Source: Hofstenia miamia | Lineage: Eukaryota; Xenacoelomorpha; Acoela | Reading direction: 5' to 3' | NCBI GenBank assembly: GCA_004352715.1 | Contig: SCFE01000046.1 | Coordinates: 2,168,536 to 2,232,535, forward strand | DNA length: 64,000 bases | In this document: positions 20,567-33,440 of the stretch, one piece after another | How the letters are laid out: each line of letters begins with the position of its first letter | How positions within the stretch are numbered: position 1 is the first letter of the stretch | Translations under genes and position numbers: made by a program | The notes under the pieces: model-generated | Told to the model about the DNA's origin: nothing | Databases searched by the model: none | Seen by the model: only the letters and a program-made list of their open reading frames with translations

Positions 20567-23448
20567 ACAGTAATTTGATTTTTCTCAAACACAATTCAAA
20601 TCACTTAGCAAAGAAATGAATTGCAAGAAAAATAAATTAACAAAATAATTAACTTGAAAAAATAAATTTACCAAAAAATTTACAATAAATAATTAGCAAA
20701 ATAGAATTAATTTTTAAAATAGTGCTGATGTTTACAAAATTTCTTTGTTCTTTGTTCTATTTTACTTAACATGTTGTAGTAATACATGATTTCAGTTTTT
20801 AATGATGAATGCATAATTTAAAGCATTTTTCACCTCAATTAAAGATGTTTTCACTTTAAAAGATTTTGTTTATCAAATAATCATATTGACATGCAAGAGT
20901 TTGAAAGTGCTAATAGTTTTCAGAGTACTGAATTCAAGTGGATTTTTCATTATAAATGTTAAAAGATCAAATTAACTAACTTTGTTTACCAATTTACAAA
21001 CATTTGCATGTTTAAAATGGCGAATGCATCATGGAGTTTACAAATTTAACAATTGGAAATCATATCTAATGATGGAAAAATCATCATCAACTATGAATAA
21101 TGAATGTGTCATTTTATATACACATTAAAGTCATAAATTAAATAAGGTGAAAACATGAAAAACTTAATAAACATGTAACATGCAGTTGTTTGTTTTATCA
21201 ATCATTACGCCTTGTTTGAAATCTAGTGTGTTTTTCAAGTTGTGTGAAATGCTTGCAACAACATTTACTATATTAAAGAACTATTCATTTGTTGGATGAC
21301 AAAATATAAATTATTGTAGTAGATCAATCAATGGAAAATTTGACTGTCTCCCTCATCATATCCAAATGCATTCAACTGGTACAAATGCAATTTGAGAACA
21401 ATGGCTTTACAGAAGGAAACCTTGCAAACCAATAAATGATTACTTTTACTAAATCTCCTAATTTGTTGTGTAGAAATGAAACAGTGTTTTGGGTGTACAA
21501 GTAATTTTGGATGGGTGAATTAATGTATTACTATTATGGATACATCAGCTTACTTAAATGACATTTGTATTTCAAAATTCTTAGTGACTTGTCTTCTAAT
21601 TACAAAGCACATGGATTTTTGCATCTGAATAATATGCTATTAACTAGCTTTGTTTACCTATTTACAAACATTTTATATGGAAGCATGAGTGACTTTGGAA
21701 GAATGAATTAATGCATTATTATTATTATTGATACATCAGCTTACAATGTACAGAATAATCTGGATAACAAGTTTGGGTGTTGTGATTCCCCATGTCAACT
21801 ATGAAAAATAAATGGTGATACTTCTGTGAAATTTTCATAGATGTAGTGAAGCTCTGCACAACAACTTAGTCTGCACAAAAACAGCTCATATACAATATGT
21901 TTTGCTTCACATATAATTCCTAAACATGGTGAATATTTATTCCATTTTTGTATGTCTATTTCACTCGACTATAGTGTTTAAGTTTAGCAAAATATGTCTC
22001 CACTTTGTATTTGGATGTCACTTGAAACAAGTTTTTCTTCTATCAATTATATTCCTTGTTGCATGATTAAACATTGTTACAACAAACATGGCTTAAAACT
22101 TCATCACTCAGAGTTGCTGTGTAATGTATGCTTTTACATTAGTAGAATTTATACACAATTGCTAAAGACATTGTTGTTTTCTACCTCTTGCATACTATAT
22201 CCTTGATTAATTTTAATACATTGGATTTTACATCTAAGAATTACTTTCCTTAATACCAAGTGTTGCTTGTTTAAACATTGTTACAACAAACATGCCTTAA
22301 ATGAAATTTGTCATCAAAAATATCAGTTTGCCTAAATCTTAGAAATCAAAAATTTTCACTTTGGTCTGAACACATTGTCAAAAAAATTAATTTGCTCAAT
22401 TTAGCTTTGTCAAAAATATTTCATCACTAGATGGCGTCCAATAGAATTGCCTCATTTCCACATGGCAAATAGCCATTGGTCTCCCATTGGCACGTCCTCT
22501 AGCCCATCCCTCATGTATATAAAATCAAACTTTTCATGATTGAGAATAACAATGGTTAAACTTGAATCACATGGTATGAATTTAATGGAAAGTTCACAGC
22601 TTGTTATTTCAGCTCTTGAGGAAGTTCGAAGTGCTCCAAATTTCATGACAAAATACTTCTGAAAATGCATGCAATTATCAACAAAAATCCAGTCTTCAGA
22701 AATTTGCACAGTATTACTAAGTGTACTTCTGGGTTCAACGATTTATTACCAACAGAAATCCTAGACAATCAGTTTACCCCAGCAGAAATGGCATGTTTTA
22801 AATTTGCTCCAATAACATCAGTGGATGTTTTCTAAATTTAAACATTTGCTGACAAAAGAAAGAGATACATTAACATTTGACAACATACAAATTCACCTTA
22901 TGTTGTACTTCAACAAAGATATTTTCAAATATATGTTTTTGAAAAGCTTGACATTTTTTCTCTACTTTTAGGTAATTTCAATGTTGTATTGCTGTTTTAC
23001 ATAAATTTACCTAAATTTACTGCACAGCATACCTAAAAAACCAGTCCCTAGTTATTATCTTTTTGAATGTTTGCTAACATCAGCTGTTCAAATGTGATGA
23101 ATACAGTCCTATGAAGGTATGGCTGATCAATTTTTCATTTATCAATTTAGGATAAGAAATTTTTGTGTTGCACATTGAGCAGTTGCTTTTATCAATCGCT
23201 ATTGGTTTTGATGATCCATTGCCTTCTTTTTCCTTTGCAGTTATGTATTTTTATATCATGATATTTGTTTCTGGGGATAAATTGTCATAGGATGTGTGTC
23301 TCATTTTTCTAGTTGCTATAAATTAGGGATGCATCTTTTTGTTTCCTACTTTTGTACTTTAAATAGGGTGCTTGCTTTCAAAAAACCTTCCAATTTCCAT
23401 AAGATTTTGATGAAATTTAAACATCTGAGTTATAGTAAGATTATTGAT
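20567..23448. other. Long AT-rich intergenic region
   Basis: No recognised gene, RNA or mobile element. Frames at 21994-22206 (+) and 22452-22709 (-) are short, have no family motifs, and are probably chance. Confidence 0.4.
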
Positions 23449-24480
23449 TCAAATATAAGCATGCAGGTTCTCTTCACATTTTGCATTTAGTTTTGTCAAC
23501 TTCATCATAACCCATTTCAGTTTAGCATTGTGACCATACCAGCATGTTTTGATAAGTTTAGGGCTATTTAAATTCAAACAGAAGCTGTTTAATTTGGTAA
23601 AAAATGGGATGTCATTAGCGGCATCAAGGATCAAATTGTTCAAATTGTGAGCACCACATCCAACAAATGTTATGAAATCCTTGTGACCTTCTATGACAAG
23701 ATATGATTCAACAACAAAAGCTTCTTCCAATTCTCCCTCAATATTGCATTGTCATTTGCGTCATTTGTAACCATTTCTTTGAAAATACGAGCACTTGCAA
23801 TCATTATGTGCAATTGTTGCTTTGAAATGCGATACAATTCTTAGGATCAAATTTTAGGCCTTCCAAAACCCGCTTCACTTGAAGAGCTGTCACACTTGCC
23901 TTTGTAATGGGCAAAACTTTGAAATCAACCACTTGGAGAATTGGTTCCAATGCATCAGAAATCCATTAAATTGAAATGACTTTCACGTTTTGACCTCGGA
24001 TGTTGCTCCAATGATCAGTTGGACTCCATATGAAGGGAGATTCGCAATCTTATCCAACTTCTCTTTCGCCAATGTGGATATGAAACACTTTATAGTTTTG
24101 TAGTTGGGAATCTTTCAATATTGTATAACACTATTCAGAAATTTCCAGTTTTTTGGCATCTAAAGATATTCATTGGTAACAAGTCTGAGCAAAAGATTGA
24201 CTAATTGCTTCATTGGGGATTTTGGGCTTCAGACTTGGCTTCAAAAGCAGTGCTGATTCTCGATTGGTTTTGAAGTACAACAGTTTCTAATTCCTTCTTT
24301 TTGTCCATATGATAAGCAATAAATATTGTATGGAATGACTCAAGAAATTCTTTTCAATAATACCAGGTAAAGCACAGGCACACAAAGTTTATTCATAATT
24401 TCCTTGAGCATTTTTCTTGAGGTAATTTTCGTATGACAAACGTTTTTCAGCTTTCAGATGAACCATCAGATCTGAAAATA
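23449..24480 (-). pseudogene. Decayed hAT-like transposase
   Basis: The best-preserved block (23449-23730) reads FITFVGCGAHNLNNLILDA, like the C-A-H-x-LN motif of hAT transposases. It is followed by a Trp/His/Lys-rich stretch (CWYGHNAKLKW). Reading upstream in broken frames on the same strand gives further protein-like stretches (LPITKASVTALQVK; KEMVTNDANDNAILRENW), interrupted by stops and shifts. No dimerisation domain is seen. The TIR-like end at 24858-24878 lies on the upstream side, as expected for a minus-strand hAT element. Confidence 0.45.
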
Positions 24481-24768
24481 ATTTAAAAATTAATTATAAA
24501 GATAACTTCAAGTATTAAAATGATTGTAAAATGAAATGAACAGTGTAGTAAATGCATTTAGTCATTAATTTGCATTGTACATGTAATAGTTAACAGCGTC
24601 TACCATGTGCAGTGAAGGCATCAATGAATTCCATCTTTTCTGTAATGTGATTGGCTAAAATTCGGTGCACATATGTTGCTCATTGTGAGTTGTGAGAGAC
24701 AGAGTAATTCCTTCATGTATTGGCATGATGTAATCAGCCATTTTGAAGTTTAAATAAATGCTCTCATT

Positions 24769-24857
24769 TAAACTTAAGTTTAAGCTTGAAAGTTTAAAAA
24801 AATATGAGTTAGATTAAACTTTCATTTAAACTTAAGTTTAAATAAAGTTTAAACTAA
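24769..24857. repeat. Cluster of TTTAAACTTAAGTTTAAA palindromes
   Basis: The perfect palindrome TTTAAACTTAAGTTTAAA, complete or nearly so, occurs at about 24769 and 24818 among further AGTTTAAA repeats next to the hAT-like terminus. It looks like a subterminal repeat region. Confidence 0.55.
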
Positions 24858-24878
24858 AGTTTAAAATGGTCAACACTG
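24858..24878 (-). repeat. Candidate hAT terminal inverted repeat
   Basis: On the minus strand it reads CAGTGTTGACCATTTTAAAC. It begins CAGTG like many hAT ends and lies upstream of the decayed transposase. The opposite end was not found. Confidence 0.35.
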
Positions 24879-24886
24879 ACTAGACC

Positions 24887-25714
24887 CTAGAACTGAACGG
24901 GTTTATGCGGTGGTCATAAAACAGCTGAGACACCTGCACCTGAATTACACACTGCGCAGCTACCCACCCCCCTCAGCTCCATTGAAAGTCTAGCTGTTCA
25001 TGGCCATTTTAATATAACAAGTAAGAGCAAAGAGGAACATGAGTTGCATGAACTAAACATTTTAATGACACTTGCGCACAATAGAGCCTTATTTATAGAT
25101 AACTAATAATAACATACAACAAAACCTTGCTCTAGGCAGAACTAAACTAAATACTGCGCATCACGTCAGTGTAGGAGTCTCTAGCAGCGACGAAGGGAAC
25201 ACATATGAACCTTCCTATCGAGGTGCTGATGCCAATATATATATANNNNNNNNNNNNNNNNNNNNNNNNNNNNNNNNNNNNNNNNNNNNNNNNNNNNNNN
25301 NNNNNNNNNNNNNNNNNNNNNNNNNNNNNNNNNNNNNNNNNNNNNNNNNNNNNNNNNNNNNNNNNNNNNNNNNNNNNNNNNNNNNNNNNNNNNNNNNNNN
25401 NNNNNNNNNNNNNNNNNNNNNNNNNNNTATATATATATAAAGGACTGTGACACCATGGCATCTATATGAAGTAGGAAAATCCATACATAAACAGATCAAA
25501 GTAGCAAGAAGAAAAATAGAGGCATCCATGGAAAACAGTAATGATAATGGTAATGGGATCAATGACGTAATATGGTGAAAGCTTTAGGAAAAGAGTTCAT
25601 ATACAATAATATTGTTCAATGCATAGATATCATCACTATATTTACACAATAATGATCCAGACAAAATCACAAAAAAGAAGTACGCACTAATATCAATGAA
25701 GCATCAATCACAAA
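24887..25714. other. Intergenic, containing a gap in a TA tract
   Basis: No gene is seen. Ns at 25246-25427 are flanked on both sides by TA dinucleotides, so the gap is an unresolved microsatellite. Confidence 0.6.
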
Positions 25715-26787
25715 TGTAGGAACATTTAGTGCTAATCATTTATATAGTTTGTAAAACTTATTTAGAGCAGTTTGTGTGATTTAAAATAATTTGTTTGCTA
25801 GAGTAATTTGTGATTGGTTAAACCTTTGCCTGCTAACTTTTGCTTAGAATGACTAAACTAGGAAATTTCCTAGATAACACTTGTAATCATTACGTAATGC
25901 CACTGAGGGAGTAACTGCAATTCTATTGTTTGAGCAGCAACAAAAGCTGAGGTCAGTTACTAAAAAGAGAAAGATAGGTGTGGTCCACACATTATCAGTT
26001 GACCTCATTGAACTACCAAGAAAAGTATAAATAGGGCGGTGAAGAATGCAGCAACCATAGGTTTATTTTAGGTACCTAGTGCAATATAGAGTGTTATAAT
26101 AACTATAGTGCTAAATAGAAGTGGTTGAAACCCGTTTTCTTATATTCTTGGTAATCATCTATATTACTAGATTTTATCAATAGAATTTTTGCTAAATTCA
26201 ATAGGGATTACACTATAGGGTGATAAAAACTTACTTCGGACTGAATTGCAGCATTTAATTAGGGCATAGTAACCTCTAGTTGGAAAGACCTATTTGACAT
26301 TTCTAGGGACTGAAACGTTAGTTGGGTAGCATAGAATAAGTTTCATTTAAAATAGTAGGAAAATCCTTTAGGCTAAATTAGACGCAATACGTTCCCACAG
26401 AGTGCAAGTGATCGTTTGTGGTAGAAAAGGCAGATCATTCCCACTGTGTATATTATTGGGCATTTCCCAGTAAGAGATAGAATTTATATAAAAGTTTAGT
26501 ATTACGTAATTGTTGAGTAAACATTGAAAAGAAATACAACTGTTTTGAGTGTATAGAGGAGAAAAGTTATTAAATATCATATTAATCCTACTTGTAATAA
26601 ATTGTCACAAATAGGAACTGCTGTAAGAAAACTTTTCCAGAATCAGCAGTATCAGAAAATATACTTTGCTAGGCTACAGCTTTACTTTTTGTAAAATAAT
26701 TGGCTTGGTTGTGATTGCAAAAATAAACATTTTAGAAATCGTGAGTTGCCAAGAAAGTAACAGCTTAACAAATGTGATTTTACAACA
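25715..26787 (+). mobile_element. LTR of a gypsy-type retroelement
   Basis: The right boundary is strong: the sequence ...ACA is followed two bases later by TGGCGCAGTCAGTAGGAT, a tRNA-type primer-binding site as used by Ty3/gypsy elements. The left boundary TGTAGGAAC at 25715 is chosen for the TGT...ACA termini and is less certain. A good TATA box, TATAAATA, lies at 26026-26033. Internal genes should follow, but 26850-27601 has no gag-like frame and then a gap begins. This could be a partial element. Confidence 0.6.
26026..26033 (+). promoter_or_regulatory. TATA box in the LTR
   Basis: AAGTATAAATAGGGCGG is a near-ideal TATA element. It lies about 760 bp before the LTR end, so the R region would begin at about 26060. 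Confidence 0.6.
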
Positions 26788-26789
26788 AT

Positions 26790-26807
26790 TGGCGCAGTCA
26801 GTAGGAT
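26790..26807 (+). other. Primer-binding site of the gypsy-type element
   Basis: TGGCGCAGTCAGTAGGAT starts two bases after the ACA LTR terminus. It closely resembles a primer-binding site I know from animal gypsy elements. Confidence 0.6.
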
Positions 26808-27183
26808 TTTTGTTTAAGAACTACTCGTCCTTAAACTGGCGCAGTTAAAAAACTTAGTCTTGAACCCAAAGACCTTAGAGAGTGTTTTTGTTGTTGCTTG
26901 TTAGCTTATTAAGTATTTTTTTCAAAACCTATTGGGTTAAGTAGGAGCAAAATTTTCAAATTGAAGCTCCACAAAAATTTCAGTGTTAAAGTTAGTACAG
27001 TTTTTCATTTTGTTAGAGTACAAAATACACATGTAGCAGATGTTTTAGTAGATTAACAGAAACTTTAGTAGTAATAGTTGTTTTGTGAGAGTGTTTTGAA
27101 GCTGAAAATTTGGAAAGTGAAATGGCTTAAAGATTGTTGGTAAGTAGTAATATAAGAACAGGCTTGAACACGCAAAAACGCCT

Positions 27184-27367
27184 CTGATTGGTCGAGAGCT
27201 GATGACGTCACACGTCACGTTACAGAGCGTGAATATTGACGAGGATGGTTTAAGTGCTGACTCACAGATATCGAGGGGTGTTTGCAAATGATAATTAGTG
27301 AATCACCTACTTGTTTTGACAGCTCACAAAGCTTTCTTGACAGCTCGGGGTAACCGGCTGACAGCTC
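27184..27367. promoter_or_regulatory. Promoter-like cluster: CCAAT, CRE and three TGACAGCTC sites
   Basis: CTGATTGG (27184-27191, inverted CCAAT), TGACGTCA (27203-27210) with further ACGTCACG text, then TGACAGCTC at 27317, 27338 and 27359, exactly 21 bp apart. The region is richer in CpG than its surroundings. TGACAG is the core recognised by TALE homeodomain factors (Meis/TGIF type) in animals. The target gene is unknown, because a gap starts at 27602. Confidence 0.4.
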
Positions 27368-27601
27368 ACTATTAGTTTTTAATTAGCACATTCGGACCTG
27401 GTTAAATGATTCACACCCAAATTTACCTTGTTTTGATATAATTACATTTTTTTGGTATGAGTAATTTCACTTCTGATAATATCATGGGCCAATTTTTGGT
27501 ATGAGTAATTTTTGATATCACATTTGTTTGCATTACATCGCGTTAATATATACCGTATTATAACAACTCCTTTCAGAATACGTACACGTAATATTACAAG
27601 C

Positions 27602-28601
27602 NNNNNNNNNNNNNNNNNNNNNNNNNNNNNNNNNNNNNNNNNNNNNNNNNNNNNNNNNNNNNNNNNNNNNNNNNNNNNNNNNNNNNNNNNNNNNNNNNNN
27701 NNNNNNNNNNNNNNNNNNNNNNNNNNNNNNNNNNNNNNNNNNNNNNNNNNNNNNNNNNNNNNNNNNNNNNNNNNNNNNNNNNNNNNNNNNNNNNNNNNNN
27801 NNNNNNNNNNNNNNNNNNNNNNNNNNNNNNNNNNNNNNNNNNNNNNNNNNNNNNNNNNNNNNNNNNNNNNNNNNNNNNNNNNNNNNNNNNNNNNNNNNNN
27901 NNNNNNNNNNNNNNNNNNNNNNNNNNNNNNNNNNNNNNNNNNNNNNNNNNNNNNNNNNNNNNNNNNNNNNNNNNNNNNNNNNNNNNNNNNNNNNNNNNNN
28001 NNNNNNNNNNNNNNNNNNNNNNNNNNNNNNNNNNNNNNNNNNNNNNNNNNNNNNNNNNNNNNNNNNNNNNNNNNNNNNNNNNNNNNNNNNNNNNNNNNNN
28101 NNNNNNNNNNNNNNNNNNNNNNNNNNNNNNNNNNNNNNNNNNNNNNNNNNNNNNNNNNNNNNNNNNNNNNNNNNNNNNNNNNNNNNNNNNNNNNNNNNNN
28201 NNNNNNNNNNNNNNNNNNNNNNNNNNNNNNNNNNNNNNNNNNNNNNNNNNNNNNNNNNNNNNNNNNNNNNNNNNNNNNNNNNNNNNNNNNNNNNNNNNNN
28301 NNNNNNNNNNNNNNNNNNNNNNNNNNNNNNNNNNNNNNNNNNNNNNNNNNNNNNNNNNNNNNNNNNNNNNNNNNNNNNNNNNNNNNNNNNNNNNNNNNNN
28401 NNNNNNNNNNNNNNNNNNNNNNNNNNNNNNNNNNNNNNNNNNNNNNNNNNNNNNNNNNNNNNNNNNNNNNNNNNNNNNNNNNNNNNNNNNNNNNNNNNNN
28501 NNNNNNNNNNNNNNNNNNNNNNNNNNNNNNNNNNNNNNNNNNNNNNNNNNNNNNNNNNNNNNNNNNNNNNNNNNNNNNNNNNNNNNNNNNNNNNNNNNNN
28601 N
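27602..28601. other. Assembly gap (exactly 1000 N)
   Basis: Round-number gap, probably of unknown true length. Confidence 0.98.
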
Positions 28602-29006
28602 TTCATGGACGACTGACTCTATTGTCTTCTTAAAAATTGTTTGCGGACACGCAACTTGTGACATCGTTTTTTATTTGCTTCGGGAACATTGAAATCCTTG
28701 ATCTGGTATTTATTCTTATAAACAAATGCAATTGATCAAGGAATTAAGGACAATGCTCTTCGATAATCAAAAAGGAAATTTCAAATTCATCAGTTTTCTT
28801 AATGAGCAGGCCTAAATGAGCTTTTAGTATTAGAGATGATAAATCATTGGGGAACGACAAATATGAGGCATACGTAATTATAAATAGCGGATGCATTATT
28901 TTGAACGATTAAAGCTAGTTAAGAAAAGGGTCAAACGTTAAGACACACCATTCGACTTAGCTGATGTTTTACCCGTGCCATAACTCGTCTTGTGATAGGC
29001 CTTGAA
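28602..29006. other. Short contig between gaps, no gene seen
   Basis: No open frame or repeat is recognised. Confidence 0.5.
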
Positions 29007-29108
29007 TAATATTAATGTTTAAAATCTAATAGAAATGATTTTTTGTACGCAAATGGACTTGTTGTTTTAATATTAATGTTTAAAATCTAATAGAAATGAT
29101 TTTTTGTA
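29007..29108. repeat. 41-bp direct repeat at a gap edge
   Basis: The 41-bp text beginning TAATATTAATGTTTAAAATC occurs identically at 29007-29047 and 29068-29108, the second abutting the gap. It is either a tandem repeat or an unjoined contig overlap. Confidence 0.9.
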
Positions 29109-29784
29109 NNNNNNNNNNNNNNNNNNNNNNNNNNNNNNNNNNNNNNNNNNNNNNNNNNNNNNNNNNNNNNNNNNNNNNNNNNNNNNNNNNNNNNNNNNNN
29201 NNNNNNNNNNNNNNNNNNNNNNNNNNNNNNNNNNNNNNNNNNNNNNNNNNNNNNNNNNNNNNNNNNNNNNNNNNNNNNNNNNNNNNNNNNNNNNNNNNNN
29301 NNNNNNNNNNNNNNNNNNNNNNNNNNNNNNNNNNNNNNNNNNNNNNNNNNNNNNNNNNNNNNNNNNNNNNNNNNNNNNNNNNNNNNNNNNNNNNNNNNNN
29401 NNNNNNNNNNNNNNNNNNNNNNNNNNNNNNNNNNNNNNNNNNNNNNNNNNNNNNNNNNNNNNNNNNNNNNNNNNNNNNNNNNNNNNNNNNNNNNNNNNNN
29501 NNNNNNNNNNNNNNNNNNNNNNNNNNNNNNNNNNNNNNNNNNNNNNNNNNNNNNNNNNNNNNNNNNNNNNNNNNNNNNNNNNNNNNNNNNNNNNNNNNNN
29601 NNNNNNNNNNNNNNNNNNNNNNNNNNNNNNNNNNNNNNNNNNNNNNNNNNNNNNNNNNNNNNNNNNNNNNNNNNNNNNNNNNNNNNNNNNNNNNNNNNNN
29701 NNNNNNNNNNNNNNNNNNNNNNNNNNNNNNNNNNNNNNNNNNNNNNNNNNNNNNNNNNNNNNNNNNNNNNNNNNNNNNNNNNNN
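29109..29784. other. Assembly gap (676 N)
   Basis: A run of N ending in a TA microsatellite (29785-29805). Confidence 0.98.
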
Positions 29785-29805
29785 TATATATATATATATA
29801 TATAT

Positions 29806-30479
29806 TAATAGGATGCCTATATAGGATTATAAATATAGACAACTCTGTACACAGGGCTAGATAAGATATAGCTAGATGCTAGATCTAAATGGCACTTGTT
29901 TGTGATCAAAATGAATGCTGCTACAGTAAGCCGACAATTAATATATTTTACATGTGTTTGCTATGAAATTCAAGGCTCGGGCTCTGCTGAATGTTTTTAA
30001 AAGTGCGAACCGACCCCGAGCTTGAACAAAGCTCGCGAGCCCTCGCAGAGGTCTATTTCAAGGTCAAGTTAAGAAGAGTAAAAAAATATTAAAAATTTCA
30101 CAGCACGCAACCCCCTACCCCACCCCGAGGGTTTGCCATTTTTCGGCCTGGTGGTCAACATCAATGTCTTCAGTAATTTAAATCGGCCTCCCCACTCAGC
30201 GCATTTAGGTTTAATGATTATTGATCCGCGGATGGCTCTGACATAAAAGCCGAAAGTCATAAGACAGAGGTTAAAAATGTTGAAAATTATATAACAGACA
30301 TCATCCTAGTGTTTCGCGCACATAGCTATTATGGTTTCCCGTACTGCCGTGGAATATATTTTAGTATTGTGTCAATCGAAATCGACTAAATAAGACTACA
30401 CAGGCATACGTTTTGAAATTGGTATTCTGCTTTTAAATCTAATTGAATGTATATTGCAGTACTAATACGGAATTGTTCA
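29806..30479. other. Intergenic, no gene
   Basis: A CG-rich patch with GCTCGGGCTC / CCCCGAGCTTG / GCTCGCGAGC near 29970-30050 may be a transposon end. No coding signal. Confidence 0.4.
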
Positions 30480-31490
30480 ATATTCGCTCAAATATATAAA
30501 TTCTTGATTTAGCGGTTTTTGGAAGAAAGAGAAATGCTCCGCTCGTGGTTCTCTAATCCTAATTGCTGAATCCTTACATGAAAATGACTTATCTATACCA
30601 CCTTCTCACTATCACATGGTAATTTTTTATCCTGAGAAAATTGAAATGCATTCATTACATAATTATTAATTATAAACTAAATCATAACTCGGATTCAAAT
30701 TTTTTACTTAATTCAAACTTGGCGTTTTGGACTTTTCAGGCACGCGGAGGGGGATTTTCTCTATGCCCAAATCTTTATCTGAATTGGATTGATTTTAAAA
30801 CGAAATGGTATGCCCCCTAAATTTGGATGACTTGATTAAATTTAAAAAAATAGCATTTTGTTGAAATGCATGTACATTGCATATTGCTTTTAGCAGTTGG
30901 AAATTGTGCAACTCATTAGTATTCATTCCTAATATATCAAATATAATTTCTTTGATCATTTTCGTTACTTTTTTTCACACTAACAATAAGTAAATTCGAA
31001 GATTAAAAACCGTACCATACATAAAATAAGTGGATATTTAGGAAATCGATTTCAATGTTATGGCTCTCGATAAAACCAAAATAGTAGTGAAATCAAACGT
31101 TTAATGGTATTGAATATAGTTTTTACTTTAAATTGTTTTTCACTTAAAGGTTTTTAAGCGGCAATGTAGTTTATTCAACTTTGTTTTTATAATGCTTGAA
31201 GTTGTTGGAATGTTATACTGCAGGATAATAGTAATTGCTAAGGAAAAATTACTTCCATTGAAATTCCATTGAAAGCATTTCTTTGTAAATTCACTGAACT
31301 TTTAAAGGGAAGTACTTATCAATCGAAAGCATTTCTCCATTCAAGAACTGTTTATAGTGTACTCATAAATTTAGCATAATGTCTTTGAATTACGGTTTTT
31401 TGATGTGAATACGTTATTCGCATAGTTTGTTTTATACTGGACCGACATTTGCACTAACCACCAGTTGTACAACACATCAAGTTCAGCCTA
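30480..31490. repeat. Old interspersed repeat family, copy I, first part
   Basis: 30480-30700 is similar to 36780-36990. 31090-31480 is similar to 46600-46945 (for example GGAAAAATTACTTCCATTGA in both). The copies are clearly diverged. The family is non-coding and unidentified. Copy I continues after later insertions at 34833-35560. Confidence 0.65.
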
Positions 31491-31512
31491 TCGCGTGATT
31501 AGCCAAACCCGA

Positions 31513-31515
<3 letters not shown>

Positions 31516-31591
<76 letters not shown>
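31516..31591. repeat. (TA)n microsatellite, about 38 units
   Basis: The longest resolved TA tract of the window. It is followed by TTGAGGTGTTCCAAAA, a mariner-like terminus. Confidence 0.95.
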
Positions 31592-31593
<2 letters not shown>

Positions 31594-33432
31594 AGGTGTT
31601 CCAAAAAAACCAAATGCTTTTAAATTCAGCTTTAACTTTTGAATTTTTTTTACTTTTAAATAAAAACAACACTCATAATTTTTTTCAGAGTTGATTAATG
31701 CTTGACGCCCTAGAAGTGAGTTTTAAATTGGTGGTAATTGATGCATGACTTCCTCTCTATATTTCATAATCAAGTTAGGTCGTAATTACAACTTTATGAA
31801 GAATAACAAAAGAAAGTGTTGAAATCAGTAAATATATTAAATTGAATACCTAGCAACTTGTTAATAACTTTCTTCAACCCCATTAATGCTGCCATATTTT
31901 GAATATAATGTTTATAATGTTTACTTTTAATGTATTCAACTTCTTTGTACCAATTCTTTGCTTGTATTTGTACAATGACTTGCATAGTGGCAATAACAAA
32001 AAATTTCCATAAATCTAGTCTAATTGAATATTTTACCTAGGTTTGTGTTCTTAGTACTAGCATTTTCAGCAACCCACTGTACTTGTATTAGCGTTACCTT
32101 TTTTAAGCTTAAGATTGCATTTCTTTATTATAAATGCCATAAATGAGACCTTAAAAAAATAAGATTATGGCCAAGAAAAAGAGGAAGGCCCTTTAGATTC
32201 AAGAATTCCTAGCTTATTCATAGGTGTATTTTGTATGGATGTGGATAAAAACTATTGTTTAAAATAAAGACTTGTAAGGATGTACTCATTGGCATCATTT
32301 TTAGCATTGTTTTATGTTAGATACAATTGGCAGAGGATTAATGGACATTTCTACAGTTATTGTAGGGCCCTGCGAGCCAGAATATTTTGGCTGCAGCTTG
32401 AGTCAAATTGAATCAGTGTTGAAAAATTCTGGCCGATTCAGGTTTCAATTTGAGAAAAGTCAAATTTCGAATCTCAGCTCTTGTCTAAGAACATAGCCCT
32501 ATCAATATCATAAGTGCAATTAATTAATAACCAGTTTTCTCAATACAATAAATTATAGCTGTTCAAAAATTAGTAATTGCAGTATATAGAGACAGCATTA
32601 CAAACTATCAATGCTTATCATTTGAATTAAAGGTTTGAAGTGTATTTCTCAACTTGAAATACAATTCTTTTGAACGAACAAAAAGTCTGATTGCAAATTG
32701 TCGAGTTTTGTGAACTACCACGGTACATCTTTACTAGATGACTGGCATCTTCTCAACAAATGATAATCAGATATGGAAAAATTTCCACTTTCGTTGACAA
32801 TCTCGATAAGATCTTGAATTTTATCCGTTCTCTCATTGGCTAATGTGTAGCTATTCACTTTGCCAACATATTACCTTCATAGGCTTTGTAAAATTTATGG
32901 TTGCCCTAACTATTATACTAGAGAGCTACAGCTAGCACAGAAAGTGTACTTTGAACTGTTGGGAGAAATAACATTTAAGAGTCAAGTATGCTTTTAAGAG
33001 AATGACTATTCAATTGTGTGAACTTCCTCAGCCGATTGAAGTGTAGTTCTAAGTGTTCAATTTCGCTGATGTCTGCATTTTGATTTTTAATTATTACATC
33101 GCTTATTTTTGAAAATACATTATATTTATTAGGATATTATGTTTTTCTATCTAATAGTTTAGTTTTGTCTCTAATACAGGTTGGGTAAAAAATCGCGTAA
33201 GGTTTAAATTGCTGCACGTTTATTTAATTTCTACTATTTCCAAGGATGCAATATGCCAATAATGTAGAACACTTTGGGGTTTAGCACGAATTCATTCAGG
33301 AATTCCTTACGTCACCAGTCTTTATGGAATATCCAAATATCCGTGAATCAAGATGATTTTTATTTGACAATTTTGTAAAATCATGTCGCTCAGTTTTGTC
33401 AGTAACATCGTAATTTAATCTTTTTTCAGCAT
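31592..33432. other. Intergenic DNA separating two parts of the old repeat
   Basis: No gene is seen. It contains a foldback at about 32340-32500 with GGGCCCTG near one end and AGCCCT near the other, plus TTGAGTCAAATTGAATC and its diverged inverse. The second copy of the old repeat (46.6-47.1 kb) lacks this 1.9 kb, so part of it is probably inserted DNA. Confidence 0.4.
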
Positions 33433-33440
33433 GTTGTGTG

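Noticed and set aside
20404-20619. 71-codon frame across the right-arm motif cluster
   Set aside because: It is the non-coding regulatory-looking repeat. The left-arm copy does not keep the frame.
22430-22445. CACTAGATGGCG resembles a CTCF-type site
   Set aside because: A single short match, with no evidence that the organism has the factor or that the site is conserved.
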